From Rhodococcus sp. (in: high G+C Gram-positive bacteria) (GTDB lineage: Bacteria > Actinomycetota > Actinomycetes > Mycobacteriales > Mycobacteriaceae), in assembly GCA_012515885.1 (NCBI GenBank), contig JAAYXN010000068.1, positions 1 to 16,120 of the forward strand: a stretch of DNA of 16,120 nucleotides, read 5' to 3'. The notes beneath the pieces are model-generated. The model was not told the DNA's origin, made no database searches, and saw only the letters and a list, made by a program, of their open reading frames with translations. The first letter of the stretch is position 1; each line of letters opens with the position of its first letter. A program made the translations under genes and the position numbers. Shown in pieces: positions 7,627-13,464 of this stretch.

Positions 7627-8601
7627 CTAGACGACTGGCTGCGCCTGCGCGGAAACACCCACCTCATGCACGACGCTGTGCGCGGGAAGGATCGAATCCC
7701 GCTCAACATCCGCATCGGCGGTGCCGGCAACAATGTCGAGGAAATGACCCAGCTGGGCCGCGAGCGGCTCCTCGCTATAACGGATCGTCGGGATCTCAAT
7801 GACGGTCTGCTGCGCGTAACCATCACGATCAGACGGCATATCGTCGTCGATGTGCTTGTAGATGGTGATGTCTCGGCGCAACAGATCGATCTCGATCAGA
7901 CGCTCCGGCTCCAACAGAGATAGTTGGCGAACCTTGCGTTGGCTGATCCGGCTTGCCGAGATCGTCGCGACCGCACCCGAAGCGAAACGCAGCACGGCTT
8001 CCGCGCTGTCCTCGGCCCGGTTGTCCTTCGACGTCGGATGGAAGTAGCCGAATTCGCCTTTAGCGCCAGATAACTCGCTACCAGCAAAGCCGATGGCCAA
8101 GTCCACGTCGTGAATAAGTAGGTCGGTGGCAACGCCGGTGGGAATGCGAGAAACGAACGGAGAGTGGCGAAGCCCGTTGATCTGCCACACTTCACCAACG
8201 AACTCGCGCGCCGTCCGCACCGCGGGGTTAAACCGCTCTAGCAGCCCACACATCAACGGAGTGCCTGACGCTGCCGAACGCTGGACCAGATCCTCACTCT
8301 GCGCGTACGTGGTGGCGAGGGGCTTTTCCACCAGCAACGGCTTACCGAGATCGAGGACACGACCAGCGATTTCGTAGTGCGCCGGGGTGGCGGCAGCAAC
8401 GACGACGGCATCGATTCCGGCGAGGTCCCCGAAATCCGGTGCCCAGTCGACTCCGAAACGGCCAGCTACCTCACGGCCCTGATCCTCGCGCGGCTCGACA
8501 ACCTGAACGAGTTCACACCGCGCGGACTGAGCGAGGACGCGGGCGTGCAGCGAACCCATCTTGCCGGTGCCAACAAGCGCAATCTTGGGCGTAGTAGTCA
8601 T
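7627..8601 (-). CDS. Gfo/Idh/MocA-family sugar-nucleotide 3-dehydrogenase (GnnA/WlbA-like)
   Basis: A 324-residue NAD-dependent oxidoreductase. The Rossmann motif is ALVGTGKMGSLHA (8-20), with G11, G13 and G16. VEKPLA (91-96) carries the family lysine K93. LLIHDVDLA (161-169) holds the conserved histidine H164. An alpha/beta C-terminal domain of normal length follows. In GnnA and WlbA/WbpB this enzyme oxidises the 3-hydroxyl of a UDP-HexNAc to a ketone, which a partner aminotransferase then aminates. That partner is encoded immediately upstream, 3 bases away, with a GGAGG site inside its 3' end 8 bases before this ATG, so translation is probably coupled. GnnA-type (UDP-GlcNAc) or WlbA-type (UDP-GlcNAcA) specificity cannot be settled here. 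The LpxA-like neighbour favours GnnA. Confidence 0.88.
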   Translation of the reverse strand: MTTTPKIALVGTGKMGSLHARVLAQSARCELVQVVEPREDQGREVAGRFGVDWAPDFGDLAGIDAVVVAAATPAHYEIAGRVLDLGKPLLVEKPLATTYAQSEDLVQRSAASGTPLMCGLLERFNPAVRTAREFVGEVWQINGLRHSPFVSRIPTGVATDLLIHDVDLAIGFAGSELSGAKGEFGYFHPTSKDNRAEDSAEAVLRFASGAVATISASRISQRKVRQLSLLEPERLIEIDLLRRDITIYKHIDDDMPSDRDGYAQQTVIEIPTIRYSEEPLAAQLGHFLDIVAGTADADVERDSILPAHSVVHEVGVSAQAQPVV

Positions 8602-8604
8602 ATC

Positions 8605-9705
8605 TCAAGCCTCCATCGCGCTGCGCACAGCCGCAACAACGTCATGAACATCGGACTCGCTGAGCCCCGCATGCACCGGGATACTCAGGCAGCGCTTGGC
8701 CACTGACGTCGCTACCGGTGTCTCGTCGATCACGACGCGCGGGTGTTCGCGGTAGCAGTCGTAATCGTAGGCCGCGCGCGGGTAGTAGATACCGCTACCG
8801 ACGCCGCGTTCGGTGAGCCGCTCAGCCAGCGCATCGCGAGTGATCGGCGCATCCTCATCGAGCAGCAGCGTGTACTGGTGCCACACGTGCAAACGCCCCG
8901 TCAGCTCGGACGGCAACTGCACACCCGGCAGATCCTTGAGGCCGGTCGTCAGCAGCTCAGCGTTGCGGCGACGAGCAGCAACCTGCTGCGGGTAGTGCGG
9001 CAGCGTCGGCAACGCCAACGACGCCTGCAGATCCGTCATGCGGTAGTTGTGCCCCACCATTTCGTACTGGTAGCGCGCCCGCATGCCCTGGTTACGCAGC
9101 ACGCGCAGCCGGTCGGCGATCGCGTCGTCGCCGGTAGTGATCATGCCGCCTTCACCGGTGGTGATGTTTTTCGTGGCGTAGAACGAGAAACAACCGAGCC
9201 CAAAGGTGCCCGCGCCCTGGCCGTCAAACTGTGCACCGTGTGCCTGCGCTGCGTCTTCGATGATGGCGAGGCCATGACGGTCCGCGAGTTCGGAGACCGC
9301 GCGCATGTCAGCAGTCTGGCCGTACAGATGCACAGGCGCGATCACCTTGGTGCGCTCGGTGATGCGCTCCTGCGCGGACGCAGCATCGAGGCAAAAGTCG
9401 GTGGCGGAAATATCGGCGAAACGGACGGTCGCACCGGCTTCAAGAATTGCGTTCACCGTGGCTACGAAGGTGAACGGACTGGTGAGAACCTCATCACCGG
9501 GCTGTAGGTCCTGTACCTGCACCGCAGCGACAAGCGCGGTGGTGCCGCTGCTGACAGCAACGGCATGTTTGGCACCAACAAGCTGCGCAAACTCAGTTTC
9601 GAGACGGGCCACTTTAGGGCCCTGAGCGACGATCCCCGATCGCAGGGTATCGAGCACCTCCCGTTCAACGTCCTCTCCGAAGGAAATGCTGGAGATCGCG
9701 ATCAC
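8605..9705 (-). CDS. DegT/DnrJ/EryC1/StrS aminotransferase (GnnB/WbpE-like)
   Basis: A 366-residue PLP-dependent sugar aminotransferase of full family length. Visible features are LRSGIVAQGPKVARLE (21-36), SSGTTAL (52-58), FTFVATVNAI (78-87), IIEDAAQAHGA (148-158) and the Schiff-base lysine K179 in FYATKNITTGEGG. HNYRMTDLQA (219-228) follows. In the GnnA/GnnB and WbpB/WbpE pathways this enzyme aminates the 3-keto sugar nucleotide using glutamate. The start is a GTG with an AGGGG site 7 bases upstream. It is the first gene of a two-gene minus-strand operon with the dehydrogenase and diverges from the LpxA-like gene, so the three probably form one pathway. Product specificity is inferred from the partners. 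Confidence 0.9.
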   Translation of the reverse strand: MIAISSISFGEDVEREVLDTLRSGIVAQGPKVARLETEFAQLVGAKHAVAVSSGTTALVAAVQVQDLQPGDEVLTSPFTFVATVNAILEAGATVRFADISATDFCLDAASAQERITERTKVIAPVHLYGQTADMRAVSELADRHGLAIIEDAAQAHGAQFDGQGAGTFGLGCFSFYATKNITTGEGGMITTGDDAIADRLRVLRNQGMRARYQYEMVGHNYRMTDLQASLALPTLPHYPQQVAARRRNAELLTTGLKDLPGVQLPSELTGRLHVWHQYTLLLDEDAPITRDALAERLTERGVGSGIYYPRAAYDYDCYREHPRVVIDETPVATSVAKRCLSIPVHAGLSESDVHDVVAAVRSAMEA

Positions 9706-9818
9706 TTAAGGTCCCCTCTGCTTGGATCGAACCGGATCCGTCACGGATTTTCATATTTGATAACAAACTGAGCCTAACCCTGACCAGAGATTCACTTTCG
9801 AAGGGATTACATAGACCC
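9706..9818. promoter_or_regulatory. Divergent control region between the aminotransferase and LpxA-like genes
   Basis: This 113-bp region has an AT-rich island at about 9747-9768, the most AT-rich stretch nearby, likely holding promoter elements for one or both directions. An odd palindrome at 9736-9748 (ATCCGT, C, ACGGAT) overlaps CGGATCCG at 9733-9740 and could be an operator. AAGGG at 9801-9805 is 13 bases before the plus-strand ATG, a rather distant ribosome site. No convincing -10/-35 pair was fixed. Confidence 0.45.
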
Positions 9819-10556
9819 ATGACTATCGGCCAACCGAGCATCGGTACCGAATGCGACATTCACCCCACAGCGGTAATTGGGGACGCTGTCACCATCGGCA
9901 ACGGTGTGGCTGTCGGACCCTTCGCGGTTCTTACCGGCCCGCTCGAAATCGGAGACAACTGCTGGATCGGTCCTTCCGTGACATTGGGTCAGCCTCCAGA
10001 GTGGATCGGTAAAACGCATCCGAAGAACTGGCGCGACGCGAGCCCACACCAGCCGATCGTCATTGGCGCGGACTCCACGATCCGCGAGCACTCAACCGTC
10101 CACCACGGCGGTGAGCGTCCCACTGTCATCGGTGCGGGTGCGTTCATCATGAACCGCGTGTCGATTGGCCATGACGTGCAGCTTGGCCCAGGGTGCACGA
10201 TCGCACCGTCGGTGACCTTTGGTGGGCATGTGAGCGTGGGCGACGGGGTCAACCTCGGCATCGGCACTGTCGTACATCAGCGCCGCGTGATCGGCACGAA
10301 AGCGATGGTCGGAATGGGGTCGGTGGTGTCGAAAGACATTCCGCCGTTTGCTAAATCTTTCGGCAACCCGGTGGGTCTGCAGGGCGTCAATACGGTGGGC
10401 ATGGAACGCGCTGGATATAACGCCGACGAAATTGCCGCAATCGTGCAGCTTTATGGTTCCGGTTCAATGGACGACGGCGCACGCTCGGAACTGCCGGACG
10501 CCCTGCAATCTACTTTCGAGTGGTGGCGTACTCGCGCCACCAAACCACTTATCTGA
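9819..10556 (+). CDS. lpxA: LpxA-family UDP-sugar acyltransferase (left-handed beta helix)
   Basis: A 245-residue hexapeptide-repeat protein, slightly shorter than E. coli LpxA (262). It matches LpxA beyond the helix: IREHSTVHHG (88-97), SIGHDVQLG (115-123) with H118 at the catalytic H125 position, GGHVSVGDG with H137, and VVHQ with H153. GNPVGLQGVNTVGMERAGY (182-200) and a helical tail ending FEWWRTRATKPLI also match. Short acetyltransferases such as WbpD/WlbB lack this tail. LpxA transfers a 3-hydroxyacyl chain from ACP to the 3-position of UDP-GlcNAc, or to a 3-amino group when GnnA and GnnB are present. M166 sits where E. coli has G173 and P. aeruginosa has a Met, suggesting a short acyl chain. 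The H122 position is Ser. No other lipid A gene is seen. Family assignment is firm; acyl donor and product are inferred. Confidence 0.85.
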   Translation: MTIGQPSIGTECDIHPTAVIGDAVTIGNGVAVGPFAVLTGPLEIGDNCWIGPSVTLGQPPEWIGKTHPKNWRDASPHQPIVIGADSTIREHSTVHHGGERPTVIGAGAFIMNRVSIGHDVQLGPGCTIAPSVTFGGHVSVGDGVNLGIGTVVHQRRVIGTKAMVGMGSVVSKDIPPFAKSFGNPVGLQGVNTVGMERAGYNADEIAAIVQLYGSGSMDDGARSELPDALQSTFEWWRTRATKPLI

Positions 10557-10567
10557 AGCCGCTTCAG
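10553..10567. repeat. Small palindrome at the LpxA-like stop codon
   Basis: CTGAAGC and GCTTCAG flank a single C and overlap the TGA stop. It could form a short hairpin between the two plus-strand genes, acting as a partial terminator or RNA processing site, or it may be chance. No U tract follows. Confidence 0.35.
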
Positions 10568-10638
10568 CAGGCGCCCTTGCTATCGTCGTGGGCGCAGCGT
10601 GAAAAAGCGCGCACACCGTCGGGAAGGTAAATATCGCA

Positions 10639-11673
10639 GTGAGCGACCAGTCTGCGCAGTCTGAGGCTGGGTCGGCCGCTACTCCCGAAACCACTCCCGT
10701 TGCACCTACTTTTTCCGGTCGCAAACTCTTAGTCAACCTGTTTCGTTTTGCCGTGACGTCGGCAATTTTGGTGGCGATCGCATTTGCCATCCGTTCCCAA
10801 TGGTCCGAGGTCAAAGACACTATCTTGAGCCTCAACGTGGGCCTGCTCATACTGTCCGCCCTGTTCGTTTTCCTCGGTATGGGTGCGGCGGTGCGGGCAT
10901 GGCAGCACACTCTTGGCGCACTCGAACATCCCATTCCAGCTTTCGATGCTGCCCGCTGCTATCTGGTGGGTCAGCTCGGCAAATATTTACCCGGCAGTGT
11001 GTGGGCGTTTGTGTTGCAGACGGAGTTGGCGCGGCGCGCAGGCGTCTCGCGGGGCGCGGCATTTGTGACGGTCATGGTGACGGTCGGGTTGAGTACGACG
11101 GCGGCACTAATTGTCGGATTGTTCGGATTACCGGCGCTCTTTCAAGTCAGCACGTTCGCGGCCGTTGCCGTTATGGTTCTTGTGCCTATCGCCTTGATCT
11201 GCGCATACCCGCCGGTGTTGACGCGACTGGTGAATATCGCCCTCAAGATTTTGCGTCGCGCGCCGCTGCATCAGCCGTTGACGATGCATAAAATCGGCCT
11301 GGCCTTAGGTTGGTGTGCGGCCAGCTGGGTGCTTTACGGGGTGCACCTGTGGATTCTTGCCTCCAGCAGGTCCGGGTTCGAATTGCGTTCGCTGGCGCAG
11401 TGCGTGGGCGCGTTAGCTCTCGGCATGTGTGCGGGCGTTTTGGTTGTCGTGGTGCCGTCCGGGATCGGCGTGCGCGAGGCGGTCGTTGTCGCTGCCCTTT
11501 CCCCGTTCATGGACGCTGGCGTGGCGTTGGCTCTGGCCCTCGCCTCCCGCCTGGTATTCACCCTGTGTGAGGTGACGGCCGGGTTTATCGCCGCAATCGC
11601 CGGTTCGCGAGTGCTCCGCAACGCCCTCGTCCACGAACATTCGCGGGTGCATGTCGAGGTTCCCGCACAGTAG
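10639..11673 (+). CDS. PF03706-type membrane protein (lysylphosphatidylglycerol synthase TM region, flippase-like)
   Basis: A 344-residue integral membrane protein with about eight hydrophobic segments from residue 31 onward, after a Ser/Ala/Pro/Thr-rich cytoplasmic start. The family signature YLVGQLGKYLPGSVWAFV (108-125) and PSGIGVREAVVVAAL (273-287) are clear. PF03706 domains occur in MprF, where they flip aminoacyl-phospholipids, and in stand-alone proteins in glycan loci, where a role in lipid-linked sugar transport or anchoring is suspected. The start is a GTG; GGGAAGG at 10621-10627 is a plausible but distant ribosome site. It lies 82 bp after the LpxA-like gene on the same strand and is probably in its operon. 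A possible role is moving the lipid-linked amino sugar made by the neighbours; this is inference. Confidence 0.82.
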   Translation: MSDQSAQSEAGSAATPETTPVAPTFSGRKLLVNLFRFAVTSAILVAIAFAIRSQWSEVKDTILSLNVGLLILSALFVFLGMGAAVRAWQHTLGALEHPIPAFDAARCYLVGQLGKYLPGSVWAFVLQTELARRAGVSRGAAFVTVMVTVGLSTTAALIVGLFGLPALFQVSTFAAVAVMVLVPIALICAYPPVLTRLVNIALKILRRAPLHQPLTMHKIGLALGWCAASWVLYGVHLWILASSRSGFELRSLAQCVGALALGMCAGVLVVVVPSGIGVREAVVVAALSPFMDAGVALALALASRLVFTLCEVTAGFIAAIAGSRVLRNALVHEHSRVHVEVPAQ

Positions 11674-11821
11674 ACCGGGTCCCCTTCCCGATAGGCGTTC
11701 GCGCGCATGGTGTTTGCGCAAACAGTTTGTGCACCCATCCGCTCTCCACTCTGCACCGAAGCACTAGTGGCGTGCATGCTCGCGCCAACCATGCAGACAC
11801 AATTAGTAGGAGTGAGAACTG
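11674..11821. promoter_or_regulatory. Upstream region of the lipocalin gene with a GTTTGCGCAAAC palindrome
   Basis: A perfect 12-bp palindrome lies at 11712-11723. Its left part is repeated as GTTTGTGCA at 11725-11733, giving GTTTGYGCA twice at a 13-bp step. This could be a repressor site. A purine-rich GTAGGAG (11806-11812) precedes the lipocalin ATG by 9 bases. No certain -10 was identified. Confidence 0.4.
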
Positions 11822-12421
11822 ATGAAACGTTCCATTGTGAATATGGCCACTGCCACAGCGATCATCACGGCGGGTGCCTTGTTCGCAGCCCCAGCCGGAG
11901 CAGCAGGATCTCTCGATCACGCACCACTCACACCAATTCCTCAGCTCGATGTCGACCGCTATCTCGGGACATGGCATCAACTCGCTGCCAATCCAGCGCC
12001 GTTCAACCTCGATTGCGTTCAGGACACCACCGCCAACTATTCGCTGATCGACGCCAACAACGTTCGAGTCGAAAACTCGTGCACGTCGTTCACCGGCGAA
12101 CGACGCGGCATCGTCGGCAACGCCCGCGTCAATGGGCCAGCAGAACTGCACGTCTCGTTCCCAAGCGTCCCATTTCAGAATTCACTCGACGGCCCCAGCA
12201 ACTATCTTGTCGCCCACATCGCTGACGACTACTCCTGGGCACTAGTAGGCGATCCCACCCGACGCTCAGGATTCGTACTCTCGCGCTCACCGATCGTTGA
12301 CGCCGCCACCTGGCAGCACATCCGCGAGGTCGTCGAAGCTAAGGGCTATAGCTCCTGTCTGATGCTCACCTCACCGACCACTGAAGGCGAGCAGCACATC
12401 CGCCCACTGTGTGCGGTCTAA
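11822..12421 (+). CDS. Secreted lipocalin (Blc-like)
   Basis: A 199-residue protein with a signal peptide: MKRS, a hydrophobic core to about residue 22, and a likely cleavage after an AxA motif near 23-28. No lipobox is present, so it is probably a free exported protein. The lipocalin signature VDRYLGTWHQLA (44-55) carries the conserved G49-x-W51 motif. The second motif is DDYSWALVGDPTRRSGFVLSR (135-155), typical of bacterial lipocalins. Four cysteines (65, 87, 179, 197) suggest two disulfides outside the cytoplasm. The family binds fatty acids or other small hydrophobic ligands. It has its own upstream region and converges on the photolyase gene, with the Abi-like insertion between. Lipocalin and photolyase genes are neighbours in some bacterial light-response loci, so a stress role is possible. 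Confidence 0.88.
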   Translation: MKRSIVNMATATAIITAGALFAAPAGAAGSLDHAPLTPIPQLDVDRYLGTWHQLAANPAPFNLDCVQDTTANYSLIDANNVRVENSCTSFTGERRGIVGNARVNGPAELHVSFPSVPFQNSLDGPSNYLVAHIADDYSWALVGDPTRRSGFVLSRSPIVDAATWQHIREVVEAKGYSSCLMLTSPTTEGEQHIRPLCAV

Positions 12422-12426
12422 CGCTG

Positions 12427-12492
12427 AATCGACGCGACCCGCATCAGCACTAAATCGACGCGACCCGCATCAGTACCGAACCGACGCGACCC
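12427..12492. repeat. Three tandem copies of AAYCGACGCGACCC, 26-bp period
   Basis: Copies start at 12427, 12453 and 12479. The first two units are nearly identical over 26 bp (AATCGACGCGACCC followed by GCATCAG). The third continues into the photolyase-like remnant. A fourth copy starts at 13413, at the true photolyase 3' end. The array starts 5 bases after the lipocalin stop. It looks like repeated partial duplications of the photolyase terminus. Confidence 0.8.
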
Positions 12493-12542
12493 AACTCGTC
12501 ATAGCGCGCAAGCGCAACACGTCGCTCCTCGACTCCGGCACC
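12479..12542 (-). pseudogene. Remnant of the photolyase gene 3' end
   Basis: Bases 12482-12530 are identical over 49 bp to 13416-13464, the last codons of the photolyase gene (encoding EERRVALARYDELGRV). The next bases, 12531-12542, match photolyase positions 13547-13558 with one mismatch. The remnant thus lacks 82 bp (13465-13546), with a CCTC repeat at both deletion edges. This copy is cut off from the rest of photolyase and makes no product. It marks the left edge of the Abi-gene insertion. Confidence 0.8.
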
Positions 12543-13464
12543 AGGCAGCGCGCTTGAACGTGGCGGTATCTTCGAGGCTAAGGCGGCAAGGCTGCACTGG
12601 TTTCGGCGGGGACGAGGTCTGAGCAATGACAGGTGAGCCACATGGGCACAGTGCCGGGCAAAAGAATTGCCCCGGCGCGGCGACCGCGTCAGCGGCCTCG
12701 TCCGGGGCTTACAACGATCATGCTACGGCATCCGCCAATAGGGTGCCAGGGACAGAGGCGCGAAACACTGAACTGACGCGTCTCCTGAACTCAGATCGGC
12801 TCGCTACCTACCTCGACGAATGCCAAGGCAAACAGGACCGGGCGCTACGGCTCTACGCATGGAACATCGAAGTTGCCTCTGCGTTTTGGGGCAGCTTCAA
12901 CGTACTTGAAATCGCACTCCGCAATGCGATCCACAACGAACTCAGCACGCTGGCCGGGCAGGAGAACTGGTGGAACGCGCCGATCGGCCTGCACCAATTC
13001 GAACATGATCGCGTCACGGCCGCGACAAGTGCCGCCCGGCGCGCGAAAGGCGCATCCGTCCTCCCAGGACATATCGTGGCCGAGCTGAGCTTTGGATTCT
13101 GGACCGGCCTCATAGCCAACAAGTACCACCAAAGGCTGTGGGTGCCCGCGCTTCACGCCGCTTTCCCGCACCTCATCGGTCCACGCCGTGAACTGCACCG
13201 CAAGCAAGAAACACTGCGAAAGCTGCGCAATCGGATCGCTCATCACGAACCGATTTTCGCTCGGAATCTCCAAGCTGACCACAGCCGCCTGCTCGATATC
13301 CTCGGCGCGATATCACCAGAAGCTGTTAATTGGGTGAAGCAGAACTCCCGAGTTCCACAAACCATCTCTCGGCGGAACGATGTCCTCACCGGGACACAGA
13401 GCACCACCTTCTAATCGACGCGACCCAACTCGTCATAGCGCGCAAGCGCAACACGTCGCTCCTC
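12482..13464. repeat. 49-bp perfect direct repeats flanking the Abi-like gene
   Basis: The repeat copies are 12482-12530 and 13416-13464, 934 bp apart. The right copy is the functional end of the photolyase gene; the left copy is a remnant. The arrangement resembles attL/attR formed when an element inserts at a gene 3' end and restores it. No integrase lies inside, so duplication by homologous recombination is equally possible. Confidence 0.75.
12626..13414 (+). CDS. Abi-like protein (Abi_2 family, HEPN motif), candidate phage-defence gene
   Basis: A 262-residue protein. Residues 1-48 are rich in Ala, Ser and Gly and look disordered. The rest matches the Abi-like family: RLATYLDECQG (58-68), ALRLYAWNIEVASAFW (73-88), NVLEIALRNAIHNEL (92-106), GHIVAELSFGFWTGLI (148-163) and LRNRIAHHEPI (200-210). 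The last contains R201-(4)-H206, the HEPN RX4-6H motif of metal-independent RNases. Related proteins act in abortive phage infection or as toxins. GAGG lies 8 bases before the ATG; a GTG at 12743 after the disordered part is an alternative. No antitoxin or restriction gene is adjacent. The gene sits between 49-bp photolyase-derived repeats, and its TAA stop overlaps the photolyase stop, so it looks like a late insertion. Defence function is inferred from the family. Confidence 0.8.
   Translation: MTGEPHGHSAGQKNCPGAATASAASSGAYNDHATASANRVPGTEARNTELTRLLNSDRLATYLDECQGKQDRALRLYAWNIEVASAFWGSFNVLEIALRNAIHNELSTLAGQENWWNAPIGLHQFEHDRVTAATSAARRAKGASVLPGHIVAELSFGFWTGLIANKYHQRLWVPALHAAFPHLIGPRRELHRKQETLRKLRNRIAHHEPIFARNLQADHSRLLDILGAISPEAVNWVKQNSRVPQTISRRNDVLTGTQSTTF

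Noticed and set aside
8743..9507. Plus-strand open frame of 254 codons antisense to the aminotransferase
   Set aside because: It overlaps the PLP-binding core of the aminotransferase and its translation is not protein-like.
9819..10556. WbpD/WlbB-type acetyltransferase of the diacetamido-mannuronate pathway
   Set aside because: The protein carries the LpxA-specific region after the helix and the LpxA C-terminal tail, which the short WbpD family lacks. It remains the main alternative for function.
12450..12641. Minus-strand 63-codon frame as a small gene
   Set aside because: Its recognisable part is only the duplicated photolyase C-terminus, so it is better explained as a remnant.
12427..13464. 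Insertion sequence or integron
   Set aside because: No transposase or integrase frame, no terminal inverted repeats and no attC-like pairing were seen; the flanks are direct repeats of the photolyase end.
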